Under the pieces are notes generated by a model. That model did not search any database. It saw only the letters and a list, made by a program, of their open reading frames with translations, and was not told the origin of the DNA. From positions 3,844,001 to 3,908,000 of the forward strand of contig NZ_CP041151.1 in NCBI RefSeq assembly GCF_006494715.1: a DNA stretch of 64,000 bases. The letters run 5' to 3'. This document shows positions 55,374 through 64,000 of the stretch, one piece after another. Source of the DNA: Shewanella sp. SNU WT4. Lineage in GTDB: Bacteria; Pseudomonadota; Gammaproteobacteria; Enterobacterales; Shewanellaceae. Each line of letters opens with the position of its first letter. The stretch's first letter is position 1. The translations under genes and the position numbers were made by a program.

Positions 55374-55919
55374 GTGTTTCTAACCTTAAAGCCAATGCCT
55401 AGCCCAGTATCCATTGCTAATGACTTAATTATCCAGCTTAAACAAGCGTGTGAAGACAGCTACCTTCGTGCGGAAGAGCAGTTACAGCGAAAAATCCCCA
55501 GAGCCAGTATCAGCTTGGCATTGCGGGGGCGCAGCGCAGGCACAGCGCACTTGCAGCAAAATAAGCTCAGGTTTAATCCGGTGTTATTACAAGAAAATTC
55601 ATCTGAATTTTTTACCACAGTAGTGCCCCATGAAATTTGTCACTTACTGTGCTTTCAACTCTTTGGCAGGGTAAAACCCCATGGCAAAGAATGGCAGCAC
55701 TTAATGCGCTCAATTTACGGCCTAACGCCGCGGGTTACCCATAGCTTTAATGTGCAATCGGTCAGTGGCTCGCAATTTACTTATTACTGCCAATGCGGCC
55801 CTATCATGCTAACGATACGCCGCCACAACAAGGTGGTTAAGCAGCAGATGAAATATCGCTGTCGCCGCTGCCAACAAATATTAGCCCCAGAGGTGGCAAC
55901 ACTTGCCAAGCTGAGCTAG
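55374..55919 (+). CDS. sprT: SprT family zinc metalloprotease-like protein
   Basis: A 181-residue protein with the HExxH zinc motif (VPHEICHLLCFQLF near residue 85) followed by a further His (KPHGKEW) and a C-terminal zinc ribbon (YYCQCG ... YRCRRCQQ). The GTG start at 55374 has GAGG at good spacing; an ATG at 55395 is the alternative. SprT domains occur in DNA-protein crosslink proteases such as Spartan, but the bacterial role is undefined. It heads the conserved sprT-endA-rsmE-gshB order known from E. coli (yggI-endA-rsmE-gshB). Confidence 0.88.
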   Translation: MFLTLKPMPSPVSIANDLIIQLKQACEDSYLRAEEQLQRKIPRASISLALRGRSAGTAHLQQNKLRFNPVLLQENSSEFFTTVVPHEICHLLCFQLFGRVKPHGKEWQHLMRSIYGLTPRVTHSFNVQSVSGSQFTYYCQCGPIMLTIRRHNKVVKQQMKYRCRRCQQILAPEVATLAKLS

Positions 55920-55975
55920 CAGCCATAGACTTTGGCCATAACTATAAGCATTTATTGATTTTTTAGGGATAAACC

Positions 55976-56710
55976 TTGCTCAAACACTTATTGTGGGGAC
56001 TCGCCTTGGGTCTCCTATGGCTCGCGCCTGCGCACGCTTCTGGGCAGCATCCCAAGAATTTCAGCCAAGCGAAAAAAATAGCCCAGCAGCTTTATAAAGA
56101 ACTGGGGCCAGTGCAAAGCTTTTATTGTGACTGCGATATAGATACTGCCACCAAAAAATGGCAACCCTCATTCAGCGCTTGTGGTTATCAAGTACGCAAA
56201 CAAGAAGTGAGAGCGAATCGGATTGAATGGGAACATATAGTGCCAGCCTGGGATTTTGGCCACCAGCGTCAATGCTGGCAAAAAGGCGGACGTAGCCAAT
56301 GCCATAGCGACTCTGAATTTGTCAAAATGGAAGCCGATCTTCACAACTTAGTGCCAGCCATAGGTGAAGTGAATGGCGATCGCAGTAATTATCGTTTTAG
56401 TGATTGGAATGCTAAGCCTAAGCAATATGGCCAATGCCAGATGGTAGTAGATTTTAGTGCCAAAAAAGCGCAGCCGCCAAAAGCCAGTCGCGGCGCAATC
56501 GCCCGAACTTATTTATACATGCAGCAAACTTATCATCTGAAAATCGCTAAGAGTCAGTTACAATTATTCCACGCTTGGGATAAGACCTTTCCCGTGACTG
56601 AAGCCGAGTGTCGTCGCGATCAAGCCATAGCGCGCCATCAAGGCAATCATAATCCTTTTGTTCAAACTCGTTGTAATGCCGCCAATCTAGCTCAAATTGC
56701 AACGGAATAA
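55976..56710 (+). CDS. endA: Endonuclease I (EndA/Dns), secreted DNase
   Basis: Periplasmic or extracellular non-specific DNA endonuclease, 244 residues. It starts at TTG 55976 with AGGGAT upstream. Signal peptide ends PAHA near residue 21. The His-Me finger active site is in [13 protein letters not shown] near residue 82 and the [20 protein letters not shown] stretch near residue 120. Many Cys suggest disulfides, as in Vibrio Dns. In Shewanella such nucleases turn over eDNA for phosphate or biofilm dispersal, a family-level expectation. Confidence 0.93.
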   Translation: MLKHLLWGLALGLLWLAPAHASGQHPKNFSQAKKIAQQLYKELGPVQSFYCDCDIDTATKKWQPSFSACGYQVRKQEVRANRIEWEHIVPAWDFGHQRQCWQKGGRSQCHSDSEFVKMEADLHNLVPAIGEVNGDRSNYRFSDWNAKPKQYGQCQMVVDFSAKKAQPPKASRGAIARTYLYMQQTYHLKIAKSQLQLFHAWDKTFPVTEAECRRDQAIARHQGNHNPFVQTRCNAANLAQIATE

Positions 56711-56724
56711 AGTAAGAGTATCCC

Positions 56725-57456
56725 ATGAGAATACCAAGAATTTATCAAGCCACAGAGTTAACCCTTAATAGCAGCGTGAGCTTAGATGAAGACGGTGCGG
56801 CCCATATTGGCCGAGTATTACGCATGACAGCAGGCGAGCACATTAGCTTATTTAATGGCGATGGCCGTGATTATTTAGCCTGCATCACTGAGTCGGGCAA
56901 AAAACATGTACTGGTTGATATCATAGAAGTCACTGATAACTTAAGTGAGTCGCCGTTAAACCTGCATCTTGGACAAGTGATTTCCCGTGGCGATCGCATG
57001 GACTTTACCATTCAAAAATCCGTAGAGTTAGGGGTTAATACTATTACGCCACTATTTTCTGAACGCTGCGGCGTTAAGTTAACCGGTGAGCGCTTAGAGA
57101 AGAAAATTCAGCAATGGCAAAAAATCGCCATTAGCGCTTGTGAGCAAAGTGGCCGCAGCCGCGTACCTGTTATTCGCCCCGCCATGGACTTACAAGCTTG
57201 GTGCAGTGAAGACACCCAAGCCTTAAAGCTTAACCTGCACCCACGCGCAGCCACAGGAATTAGCGGTTTGGCGCCAGATAATCGCCGTATCCGTTTATTG
57301 ATTGGCCCTGAAGGCGGTTTATCCCGCGAGGAAATCATAATGACTGAGCAGCATACATTTACTGATGTGCTCCTTGGGCCACGCGTGCTGCGCACTGAAA
57401 CCGCGTCACTCACGGCCATCAGCTTACTGCAACTCCATTTAGGCGATTTAGGCTAA
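56725..57456 (+). CDS. rsmE: 16S rRNA m3U1498 methyltransferase RsmE
   Basis: SPOUT-class methyltransferase of 243 residues that modifies U1498 of 16S rRNA. An N-terminal PUA-like domain ([21 protein letters not shown]) precedes the knotted C-terminal domain with [37 protein letters not shown] and [15 protein letters not shown]. The last two are the SAM-binding trefoil knot. It lies 14 bp after endA and 55 bp before gshB in the conserved order. Confidence 0.95.
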   Translation: MRIPRIYQATELTLNSSVSLDEDGAAHIGRVLRMTAGEHISLFNGDGRDYLACITESGKKHVLVDIIEVTDNLSESPLNLHLGQVISRGDRMDFTIQKSVELGVNTITPLFSERCGVKLTGERLEKKIQQWQKIAISACEQSGRSRVPVIRPAMDLQAWCSEDTQALKLNLHPRAATGISGLAPDNRRIRLLIGPEGGLSREEIIMTEQHTFTDVLLGPRVLRTETASLTAISLLQLHLGDLG

Positions 57457-57511
57457 CCACCTAAAACGACCACAGCTTTGGCTTAGCCAACATAATGACA
57501 AGGACAACCTC

Positions 57512-58462
57512 ATGATCAAGCTCGGCATAGTGATGGATCCCATCAGCTCTATCAATATTAAAAAAGACTCTAGTTTTGCCATGTTATTGGCGGCACAAGC
57601 CCGTGGTTATCAGCTCTATTATATGGAAATGGGCGACCTTGCCATTGAAGATGGCCAAACTATGGCGCGCATGCACCCGCTGACTGTGGCCATGGATAGC
57701 GATAAGTGGTATCAAATGGGAGAGGCAGTTATCGCCCCGCTGGCAAGTTTAGATGTGGTGTTAATGCGTAAAGACCCACCATTTGATACTGAATATATCT
57801 ACGCCACTTACATGCTAGAGCGCGCAGAGGAGCAAGGCTGCTTAATCATTAATAAGCCGCAAAGCCTGCGTGATGCCAATGAAAAACTCTTTACCTCATG
57901 GTTTAGTCAGTTCACTCCTAAAACCTTAGTGACGAGCGATGCTGCGCGCCTGCGCGCCTTTCATCAAACCTATGGCGATATCATTCTTAAGCCATTAGAT
58001 GGCATGGGTGGCAGCTCAATTTTCCGGATTAAACAAGACGATCCAAACTTAGCTGTGATCATCGAAACCTTGACCGAACATGGCCGCTGTTATGCCATGG
58101 CGCAGCAATTTATTCCTGACATCAGTGCCGGTGATAAACGCATTCTAGTGGTTGATGGTGAGCCAGTGCCTTACTGCTTAGCCCGCATTCCGGCAAAAGG
58201 CGAAACCCGTGGCAACTTAGCTGCTGGCGGCACTGGGGTAGCGCAAGCATTATCTGAATCTGACTGGCACATTGCCCGCACTATTGGCCCTGAGCTTAAA
58301 CGTCGCGGCTTAGTGTTTGTTGGTCTGGATGTCATTGGTGATAAGCTGACTGAAATTAACGTCACCAGCCCAACTTGTATCCGCGAAATTGAAGCAGCAT
58401 TCAAGGTGGATATTACTGGCATGTTGATGGATGCTATTGAGCGCCGCTTGGCCGCTAAGTAA
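57512..58462 (+). CDS. gshB: Glutathione synthetase
   Basis: ATP-grasp ligase of 316 residues joining gamma-glutamylcysteine and glycine. N-terminal LGIVMDPISSINIKKDSSFAM, MRKDPPFDTEYIYATYMLE near residue 88, LKPLDGMGGSSIFRI (ATP loop) near 160, and NVTSPTCIREIE near 285 are all typical of the bacterial enzyme. AAGGA precedes the ATG. In E. coli yqgE and yqgF follow; here an alkaline phosphatase gene follows instead, 23 bp later. Confidence 0.97.
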   Translation: MIKLGIVMDPISSINIKKDSSFAMLLAAQARGYQLYYMEMGDLAIEDGQTMARMHPLTVAMDSDKWYQMGEAVIAPLASLDVVLMRKDPPFDTEYIYATYMLERAEEQGCLIINKPQSLRDANEKLFTSWFSQFTPKTLVTSDAARLRAFHQTYGDIILKPLDGMGGSSIFRIKQDDPNLAVIIETLTEHGRCYAMAQQFIPDISAGDKRILVVDGEPVPYCLARIPAKGETRGNLAAGGTGVAQALSESDWHIARTIGPELKRRGLVFVGLDVIGDKLTEINVTSPTCIREIEAAFKVDITGMLMDAIERRLAAK

Positions 58463-58485
58463 ATAATAAAAAAGGATTTGCTAGT

Positions 58486-59991
58486 ATGTCTATGATGACA
58501 AGGCTTTTAGGAACTTTACTTGTTCTTACCTCTGTTTCCCCTATGGCAAGTGCCGAAGGGTTAGCGCAACTACCTGCGCGTCCCCAAAATATCATCATAA
58601 TGATAGGTGATGGCATGGGGCCGGCTTACACCAGTGCTTATCGATTATATCGCGACGAACCTGCCAGCGAAGAAGTCGAAGAAACAGTATTTAATCGCCT
58701 GTTAGTCGGCAATGCTAGCACCTTTCCTGCCCATCAAAGTGGCTATGTCACAGATTCTGCCGCCGCCGCCACAGCGCTTGCCACTGGTGTCAAAACCTAT
58801 AATGGCGCCGTGAGTGTCGATACCGAGCAAAAGCCAGTACAGACCTTATTTGAAGAAGCAAAAAAGCGTGGCATGGCGACCGGTGTAGCCGTGACCTCGC
58901 AGATTAACCATGCCACCCCTGCTGCCTTTTTAAGCCATAACGTCAGTCGTAAAAACTATGATGAGTTAGCTCAAAGCTATCTCACCACTGGGGCTGATGT
59001 ATTACTTGGCGGCGGGCAGCGCTATTTTCCACCAGAATTACGCGACCAATTTGCCAGCCAAGGCTATCAAGTACTGCTTGATATCAAGGAGCTTGAAAGC
59101 GTCAAATCTGGCAAGGTGCTAGGCCTGTTTGCCGATGTGCAACTCCCTTGGGCGCTGGATGAGCCAGAGAGCAATAGCTTAAGCCTGCTCACCACTAAGG
59201 CGCTTGAATTGTTATCGCAGCAACCTAATGGTTTTGTGCTGTTAGTCGAAGGCAGCTTAATTGATTGGGCTGGCCATAATAATGATATTGCGACCTTATT
59301 AGGTGAGATGCATCAATTTGCCAATGCCATTGAAGTGGCCGAGCAGTTTGTCCGCCAGCACCCAAATACCTTACTTGTTGTCACTGCCGATCATGATACC
59401 GGCGGTTTAACTTTAGGGCGCGATGATCAATACCTGTGGGATCCAAGCTTAGTGCGCGCCATGACTATGACCCCAGATAGCTTAGCCAAGCACTTGTTGG
59501 CCTTTGAAGATACAGATGCAACGACTTGGCAAGATGAGTTACAGCGCTTATGGCCTGCGCCTCTTAGCCCTGAGCAAATCTCACAAATAAGCACAGCCAA
59601 AAGCCAAGACCAAGATGCCCATAAAGCGTTAGTTAAGACATTCACCCAAATTATCGATATCAGCACTCATACCGGCTGGACCACAGGTGGTCATACAGGT
59701 ATTGATGTGCAAGTATTTGCGGCCGGCGCCGGCGCGAATCTCTTTAATGGTCATCAAGATAATACCGATATTGCCACTAAACTCTTTAGCTTATTGCCAG
59801 TACAAAATGCTAAAAAAGTTGCCGTCCCAGCCGCGTCTAAAGCTAGTGCGCCACAGGCTAAAGCTACAGAAGTTAAAGCACCAGTAGTTAACGCGCCAAC
59901 ATCCACTCCAGCAAAAGCACCGGCAGAAATACAAGCTCCAGTACCAAAGCCTGCACCAAAACCTGTGCCAGTGCCAGTGCCACAAGCCTAA
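58486..59991 (+). CDS. Alkaline phosphatase (PhoA superfamily) with Pro/Ala/Lys-rich tail
   Basis: Exported phosphomonoesterase of 501 residues. The signal peptide ends SPMASA near residue 23. Core motifs are IIIMIGDGMGPAY (metal Asp) near 36, the nucleophile Ser in VTDSAAAATALATGVKTYN near 90, and VTADHDTGGLTLG and TTGGHTGIDVQVF for metal His/Asp ligands. After about residue 445 the protein has an atypical low-complexity tail of Ala, Pro, Lys and Val ending KPVPVPVPQA, which recalls periplasm-spanning linkers. The gene is co-directional with gshB and converges, 13 bp away, on the GGDEF-EAL gene of sensory module 2; no clear terminator lies between them. Confidence 0.92.
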   Translation: MSMMTRLLGTLLVLTSVSPMASAEGLAQLPARPQNIIIMIGDGMGPAYTSAYRLYRDEPASEEVEETVFNRLLVGNASTFPAHQSGYVTDSAAAATALATGVKTYNGAVSVDTEQKPVQTLFEEAKKRGMATGVAVTSQINHATPAAFLSHNVSRKNYDELAQSYLTTGADVLLGGGQRYFPPELRDQFASQGYQVLLDIKELESVKSGKVLGLFADVQLPWALDEPESNSLSLLTTKALELLSQQPNGFVLLVEGSLIDWAGHNNDIATLLGEMHQFANAIEVAEQFVRQHPNTLLVVTADHDTGGLTLGRDDQYLWDPSLVRAMTMTPDSLAKHLLAFEDTDATTWQDELQRLWPAPLSPEQISQISTAKSQDQDAHKALVKTFTQIIDISTHTGWTTGGHTGIDVQVFAAGAGANLFNGHQDNTDIATKLFSLLPVQNAKKVAVPAASKASAPQAKATEVKAPVVNAPTSTPAKAPAEIQAPVPKPAPKPVPVPVPQA

Positions 59992-60004
59992 ATTCAATAA
60001 GGCG

Positions 60005-62464
60005 TTAGCTGCCTAATTGCCCAAAACGCGCTGCGTCTTGGGCAATGGGCCAGACTAAGCTTGAATTAATCTGCGCCAACATGCTCATGGTTTGCTCTTC
60101 ACTTAATGGCCGCGCAAACAAATAGCCTTGGCCAAATTCGCAGCCAGCCGTTTGTAAGAAAGATAGTTGAGCCATAGTTTCAATTCCTTCTGCTACCACT
60201 TTGCGCCCCATGTTATGGGCTAAGCTAATGACAGTGTTCACTATATGGGTATCCACTTCCTCAACATTAATGCCTGACACAAAGCATCGATCAATTTTTA
60301 ATACATCAAAGGGTAACTGCTTTAAGTAGCTTAATGACGAGTAGCCAGTACCAAAATCATCGATGGCAATTCTCACCCCAGATAATTTAAGTTCTTCCAT
60401 GACAATCCGCGCGCGATCCACTTGCGCCATCACACTCTCTTCAGTGACTTCCAGTAATAAGCGCCCTGGGGAAAGTTGATGTTCAGATAACAGATCTGCG
60501 ATATTTTGACTAAGACAAGGTGATAAATAATGGTTGGCCGATAAATTGACGGCGAGATATAACTCATCTCCCGCTATCGCTTGTAAGCGTTTTAAAATTC
60601 GCGCCCCTTCTTGCAACACATAATTACCGACATCAATAATTGCCTGGCTATTCTCAATATCAGGAATAAAGTCCCCTGGCAAAATAAGACCACGCAGCGG
60701 ATGAAACCAACGAATAAGCCCTTCAAAACCACTGACCTTACCAGTATCAAGCGCGATAATCGGCTGCAAATACAGCTTAAGCTGACACTCGCGAATCGCT
60801 GCCCCAATGTCTTGCTCTATCATCAAACGATTATTGGCTTGATGCAGTAAATCATAAGTAAACACCCGATAGTTACTGCGTCCAGCAGCCTTAGCTTGAT
60901 ACATGGCAAGATCGGCATGTTGGATAAGCTCAGCGGCGGCCATATGACTCGACTGACACATAGCCACCCCAATACTGGTGGTTACTATCAGTTTGTGGGA
61001 TTTAAGCACCACAGGTTGCTGCAAGGAGGAGAAAATTTTATGAATGACCTTACGCACTTCTTGTTCATGATCTATGCCCCTTAATAAGATCAAAAACTCA
61101 TCGCCGCCTTGGCGAAAGACGGTATCCATGGCACGCACGCAGCGGCTTAAGCGCTCAGACACTATGATAAGCATCTCATCGCCTTCGTTATGGCCTAAGG
61201 TGTCATTGATCCGCTTAAATTCATCCAGATCGAGAAAGAGTAAGGCGACTTGATTGTGAATTCGGCCCACGCAAGCGATCGCTTTTTCTAACTCATGCTC
61301 CAGCATGGCCTTATTAGGCAAGTTAGTTAACGGATCGAGCATGGCCAAGCGCTCCAGTTTTTTGGTATAAGCGGCCAATTCGAATTCCAAGTGTTCTAAC
61401 TGCGAGGTGACATCCAAAATCGATCCATCTAAACAATCTATCTCATCAAGGATCTGGTGCTTATTTTTAGGAATAGCTTCGCGAATTTGACTAAATTGCC
61501 GCTCGACTAATAACGGCAATAAGTGTGCATGATTAGCTATGCGTTGCAGCGGCGCCCAAGCAATCACAAAAATAAACACACAGGTCAATAATACTCCCAC
61601 TAAAAGTATACCTAAAATGTTGCGCTGAAACTGCTGCAAGGCTTGATCCCAAGCGCTGATATTAGCGAGCACCAGCAACATGGGGCCATTTTCACTGGCA
61701 AATAAGGGGTAATTCCACACCAACCAAGACTGCTGCTTGATTGAGTAAACATCTCGATAATGATCAAATACTTGCTGCCATGAGCTCTGACGCTCAATTT
61801 GTTGCAATATCGGCTGGATCCGCGCGCGATCGCTCAAACTAAATAGCTGCCGCCCCCAATAGTTATCGCTGCCATTAAGGTTATCATTTGGCCCTAAAAT
61901 GGCTAATTCAATGCCGCCTTCATGCCGAATGCGATTAAGGATTTCGCTAATGCTGATCTCAAAAAATACTATGGCGGCTTTGTCTGCGATCACAGTTGGG
62001 ATCAACATTTGTAAGCGACATTCATCGCTACACACAAAGCGCCACTTAGGCTCAATTAAGCCCGCGAGCTTAACGCCCCAGTCACCGACACTATTAAGTC
62101 CCAACTGAGTAATCACGTCCCCTTTTGGGGTGAGTATCGCCAAACTGGCTAATTCCCAGAACATTTGGATATCACTCCAAAATTTCTCTAATACTGCAGC
62201 AGGAGGCTCTGGATAAGTGCCAAGCACAAAGTTAAGTTGTTCAACTTCAATCACAGCGCGTTCAACCGATTGATTAATGGCTAACTGCAACTGATTCGCT
62301 ACTCTTTGATGCTGAGTTTCAAGCTGCTGATTGCGCTCATCAGTCAGCTGGATATAAGCGACTCTGGCAATAATGCCGCCAATGCAAGTCATCATGATAA
62401 TAACCGCCAGCAACAGTTTCCATTTCAAACTAAAAAACCAGGTTCTTCGCCCTTGAATTGTCAT
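60005..62464 (-). CDS. Membrane GGDEF-EAL protein, module 2
   Basis: Dual c-di-GMP enzyme of 819 residues. A membrane segment (about 10-30), a periplasmic sensor of about 250 residues, and a second membrane segment (about 285-308) precede GGDEF (about 375-545) and EAL (about 560-805) domains. GGDEF is intact and preceded by RAMD, a canonical RxxD inhibitory site. In the EAL part the catalytic ExL (EGL), Asn (NLSAN), Glu (EVTEES), DDFGTG, KID and GQGYLFARPL are all present, so phosphodiesterase activity is predicted. It lies three bases after the barrel gene, last in the operon. Confidence 0.92.
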   Translation of the reverse strand: MTIQGRRTWFFSLKWKLLLAVIIMMTCIGGIIARVAYIQLTDERNQQLETQHQRVANQLQLAINQSVERAVIEVEQLNFVLGTYPEPPAAVLEKFWSDIQMFWELASLAILTPKGDVITQLGLNSVGDWGVKLAGLIEPKWRFVCSDECRLQMLIPTVIADKAAIVFFEISISEILNRIRHEGGIELAILGPNDNLNGSDNYWGRQLFSLSDRARIQPILQQIERQSSWQQVFDHYRDVYSIKQQSWLVWNYPLFASENGPMLLVLANISAWDQALQQFQRNILGILLVGVLLTCVFIFVIAWAPLQRIANHAHLLPLLVERQFSQIREAIPKNKHQILDEIDCLDGSILDVTSQLEHLEFELAAYTKKLERLAMLDPLTNLPNKAMLEHELEKAIACVGRIHNQVALLFLDLDEFKRINDTLGHNEGDEMLIIVSERLSRCVRAMDTVFRQGGDEFLILLRGIDHEQEVRKVIHKIFSSLQQPVVLKSHKLIVTTSIGVAMCQSSHMAAAELIQHADLAMYQAKAAGRSNYRVFTYDLLHQANNRLMIEQDIGAAIRECQLKLYLQPIIALDTGKVSGFEGLIRWFHPLRGLILPGDFIPDIENSQAIIDVGNYVLQEGARILKRLQAIAGDELYLAVNLSANHYLSPCLSQNIADLLSEHQLSPGRLLLEVTEESVMAQVDRARIVMEELKLSGVRIAIDDFGTGYSSLSYLKQLPFDVLKIDRCFVSGINVEEVDTHIVNTVISLAHNMGRKVVAEGIETMAQLSFLQTAGCEFGQGYLFARPLSEEQTMSMLAQINSSLVWPIAQDAARFGQLGS

Positions 62465-62467
62465 GAA

Positions 62468-63634
62468 TCACCATTGGAATCGGTAAGAGAGTTGAGCTGC
62501 CACAATCGACCACTCTTTGGCTTGAGTAAGAGGATCGCGATTAACAAATGACGGCACCCATGCTGCCCCATCTAACTGATGATATTCAAGCGCTAGCATC
62601 CAGCTCGGTTCAAACAACCACTGCCCGCCCAAGGTCCAATCTTTACTGTAACTAAAATATTTAGGCTCGCCCTGCACAGCGCTAACAGCCTCAGCATTAC
62701 GGTTATTGCTATCTAAATCATAATTGTCAAAACGCAAATAAAGCTGCCAATCTTTGGGCAGAAACACACGCCCCTCCACATAAAATCCTAGGGAATTTCT
62801 TTGATAACCTTGGGTATTATTTGGATTTATGCCTTCAGTAAGATTTGCGAACAGATTAATTTCTGAGGTTAATTGCCACCAGTCTTGGCGATATTGCAAG
62901 GATGCTACCCATGAATCTATGTCTAAATTGCCATCTAACATGTAACTAGTGCTGTTAAAAACAATATCAGCCTGATAATAAGAAATGCCTACATACCAAG
63001 CTGAACTCTGGTAATTAACCGTGGCGGAATAATAAGGTTCTGGTTCAAACTCACCGCTAGAATGATTGCCAAAAATATTATCGGCTAAGTCATCGCCAAA
63101 GGCCGGAAACCCCGCGATGACATGCCAATTAATCACCCCACTTGCTAACAGATATTCACCAAACCAGTCGCCGCCATCAATCCTAAGCTGCGCGTCCCGA
63201 TACAAGTCTGGGTAAATAGATTGCGGCAATATGATGCTTGGCCGAGTAAAAGGCACATCACGGGTACTGTTATACAGGCCATATTCACCCTTCACGCGCC
63301 CAAGCCGTATGCCTTGCTGCCCTTGCCACAAGTGCCAATTGTATTCCACGAACAGATAATCAAAATTAACGCGACTGTCGGTCAATTCGCCCCATTGTCG
63401 ATAATTAAGGGCGCCAGCTAAGCGTAATGGCGAGTCTGAACGCCAAGAGGTGGCAAGCATAGCTTCGGTCAGTGCAAAACTGTCGTTATCATCACCCACA
63501 ATAAAGCGGCTATTTTCGGTATGCATATAAGCTTGGCTAATAAAGCCATTGGCCTGCCAAGATGTTGCCAGTAAATGGGGGCTAATAAGCGCGGCGCACA
63601 AACAAACGAATATCCGGTGATTAATGACTGCCAT
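62468..63634 (-). CDS. Outer-membrane beta-barrel (porin-like), module 2
   Basis: Exported barrel of 388 residues. The ATG at 63632-63634 has AAGGAA six bases upstream and gives a signal peptide ending LLA; an upstream in-frame start is less likely. The strand pattern and C-terminal aromatic (SYRFQW) are porin-like. A family block near residue 105 reads GIRLGRVKGEYGLYNSTRDV, then RPSIILPQSIYPDL and RIDGG, which matches the corresponding block of the module 1 barrel. It overlaps the PstS-like gene by 14 bases. Confidence 0.82.
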   Translation of the reverse strand: MAVINHRIFVCLCAALISPHLLATSWQANGFISQAYMHTENSRFIVGDDNDSFALTEAMLATSWRSDSPLRLAGALNYRQWGELTDSRVNFDYLFVEYNWHLWQGQQGIRLGRVKGEYGLYNSTRDVPFTRPSIILPQSIYPDLYRDAQLRIDGGDWFGEYLLASGVINWHVIAGFPAFGDDLADNIFGNHSSGEFEPEPYYSATVNYQSSAWYVGISYYQADIVFNSTSYMLDGNLDIDSWVASLQYRQDWWQLTSEINLFANLTEGINPNNTQGYQRNSLGFYVEGRVFLPKDWQLYLRFDNYDLDSNNRNAEAVSAVQGEPKYFSYSKDWTLGGQWLFEPSWMLALEYHQLDGAAWVPSFVNRDPLTQAKEWSIVAAQLSYRFQW

Positions 63635-64000
63635 TGCGATTTCCTTGCGCTTGATACTCAGACGATAAATAGCCAATGGCCCCTGGCGTAGCTTTCACTT
63701 TTTGCCACATGTCTTGCTCATTATTGACCACTTCAGGCCGGTCGCCCGTGCCAGAAAACACTCTTTGGTCCCATTTTTTTTGCAAAAAATAGGGCATTAG
63801 TTTCAATTCTTGTCGGCAAAAATCTTGATGTAAGCTTGATAGCGGCGGCAGAATAAACACCCGGATAGGCTGGCCATCTTGCCAAAATGTCCGCTGCTTA
63901 GAAAAAATCAGCCGTAGGTCACTTTCAGACAGAGTCTCAGCGTTAGAGTCATGAGTAATCACAAAAAATTGCGCATTAAGATTACTGCTAACACATAAAC
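63621..64000 (-). CDS. Short PstS-like periplasmic protein, module 2 (5' end outside window)
   Basis: The reading frame is open from the stop at 63621 through the window edge, so the true start lies beyond 64000. The visible N-terminal part (LCVSSNLNA then QFFVITHDSN) looks like the end of a signal peptide and the first mature strand. Later segments DFCRQ, KKWDQRVFSGTGDRPEV and TPGAIGYLSSEYQ match the module 1 protein (FYRQ, YWARLLFSGR, TPGGIAYIS). It is the first visible gene of the operon PstS-like, barrel, GGDEF-EAL. A shorter GTG start at 63962 would remove the signal and is rejected. Confidence 0.75.
   Translation of the reverse strand, partial: LCVSSNLNAQFFVITHDSNAETLSESDLRLIFSKQRTFWQDGQPIRVFILPPLSSLHQDFCRQELKLMPYFLQKKWDQRVFSGTGDRPEVVNNEQDMWQKVKATPGAIGYLSSEYQAQGNRNGSH

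Noticed and set aside
1..64000. tRNA, rRNA, CRISPR array, prophage or plasmid origin
   Set aside because: No cloverleaf-like tRNA ends, regularly spaced repeats, phage structural genes or iterons were recognised on reading the window; the only mobile gene is the IS256-family transposase.

Overview
The window looks like chromosomal DNA of a Shewanella-type gammaproteobacterium. This rests on recognition, not on a search. The supporting genes are a beta-type periplasmic nitrate reductase operon (napDAGHB) beside a stand-alone second elongation factor G, a four-function acetyl-CoA carboxylase fusion (AccADC), a frdCAB quinol:fumarate reductase, a tandem glycine riboswitch ahead of an AGCS amino-acid symporter, and a sprT-endA-rsmE-gshB cluster. 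Base composition is moderate, and no rRNA, tRNA, CRISPR array or prophage was seen. One complete insertion sequence is present.

Layout. 0-10 kb: a secreted S46 dipeptidyl peptidase, an aromatic amino-acid permease, a Mn2+ exporter behind a predicted yybP-ykoY riboswitch with an overlapping terminator, a catalase, a hotdog thioesterase, and a nucleoside uptake/phosphorolysis pair. 10-24 kb: serA, rlmI, ygfZ, a symporter plus a degenerate hybrid kinase behind a tandem glycine riboswitch, an ABC/FtsX-type export operon ending in an AttH-like lipoprotein, and a TDT-family transporter. 24-31 kb: a fumarate respiration block (aspA, dcuA-like, frdCAB). 31-36 kb: napDAGHB with FNR/CRP-like and NarP-like sites upstream. 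36-49 kb: a compact unannotated small gene, a small conserved protein, two LysR regulators, the second EF-G, a porin/PstS-like/GGDEF operon, and AccADC. 49-54 kb: a decayed locus with a broken FapF-like outer-membrane barrel gene, gene remnants, an IS256-family element and a sigma-54 regulator. 54-60 kb: a secreted pyroglutamyl-peptidase-like protein, SprT, EndA, RsmE, GshB and an alkaline phosphatase. 60-64 kb: a second PstS-like/porin/GGDEF-EAL operon that runs off the right edge.

How the genes fit together. AspA makes fumarate from aspartate, the Dcu carrier exchanges C4-dicarboxylates, and FrdCAB reduces fumarate with quinol. The nap operon adds nitrate as a second anaerobic acceptor. Two overlapping-gene operons, each joining a short PstS-like periplasmic protein, an outer-membrane beta-barrel and a membrane-bound c-di-GMP enzyme, look like paralogous sensory modules; they are the best candidate here for an under-described system. 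Several genes have short degenerate tandem duplications over their stop codons or C-terminal codons, an unusual recurring pattern in this genome.
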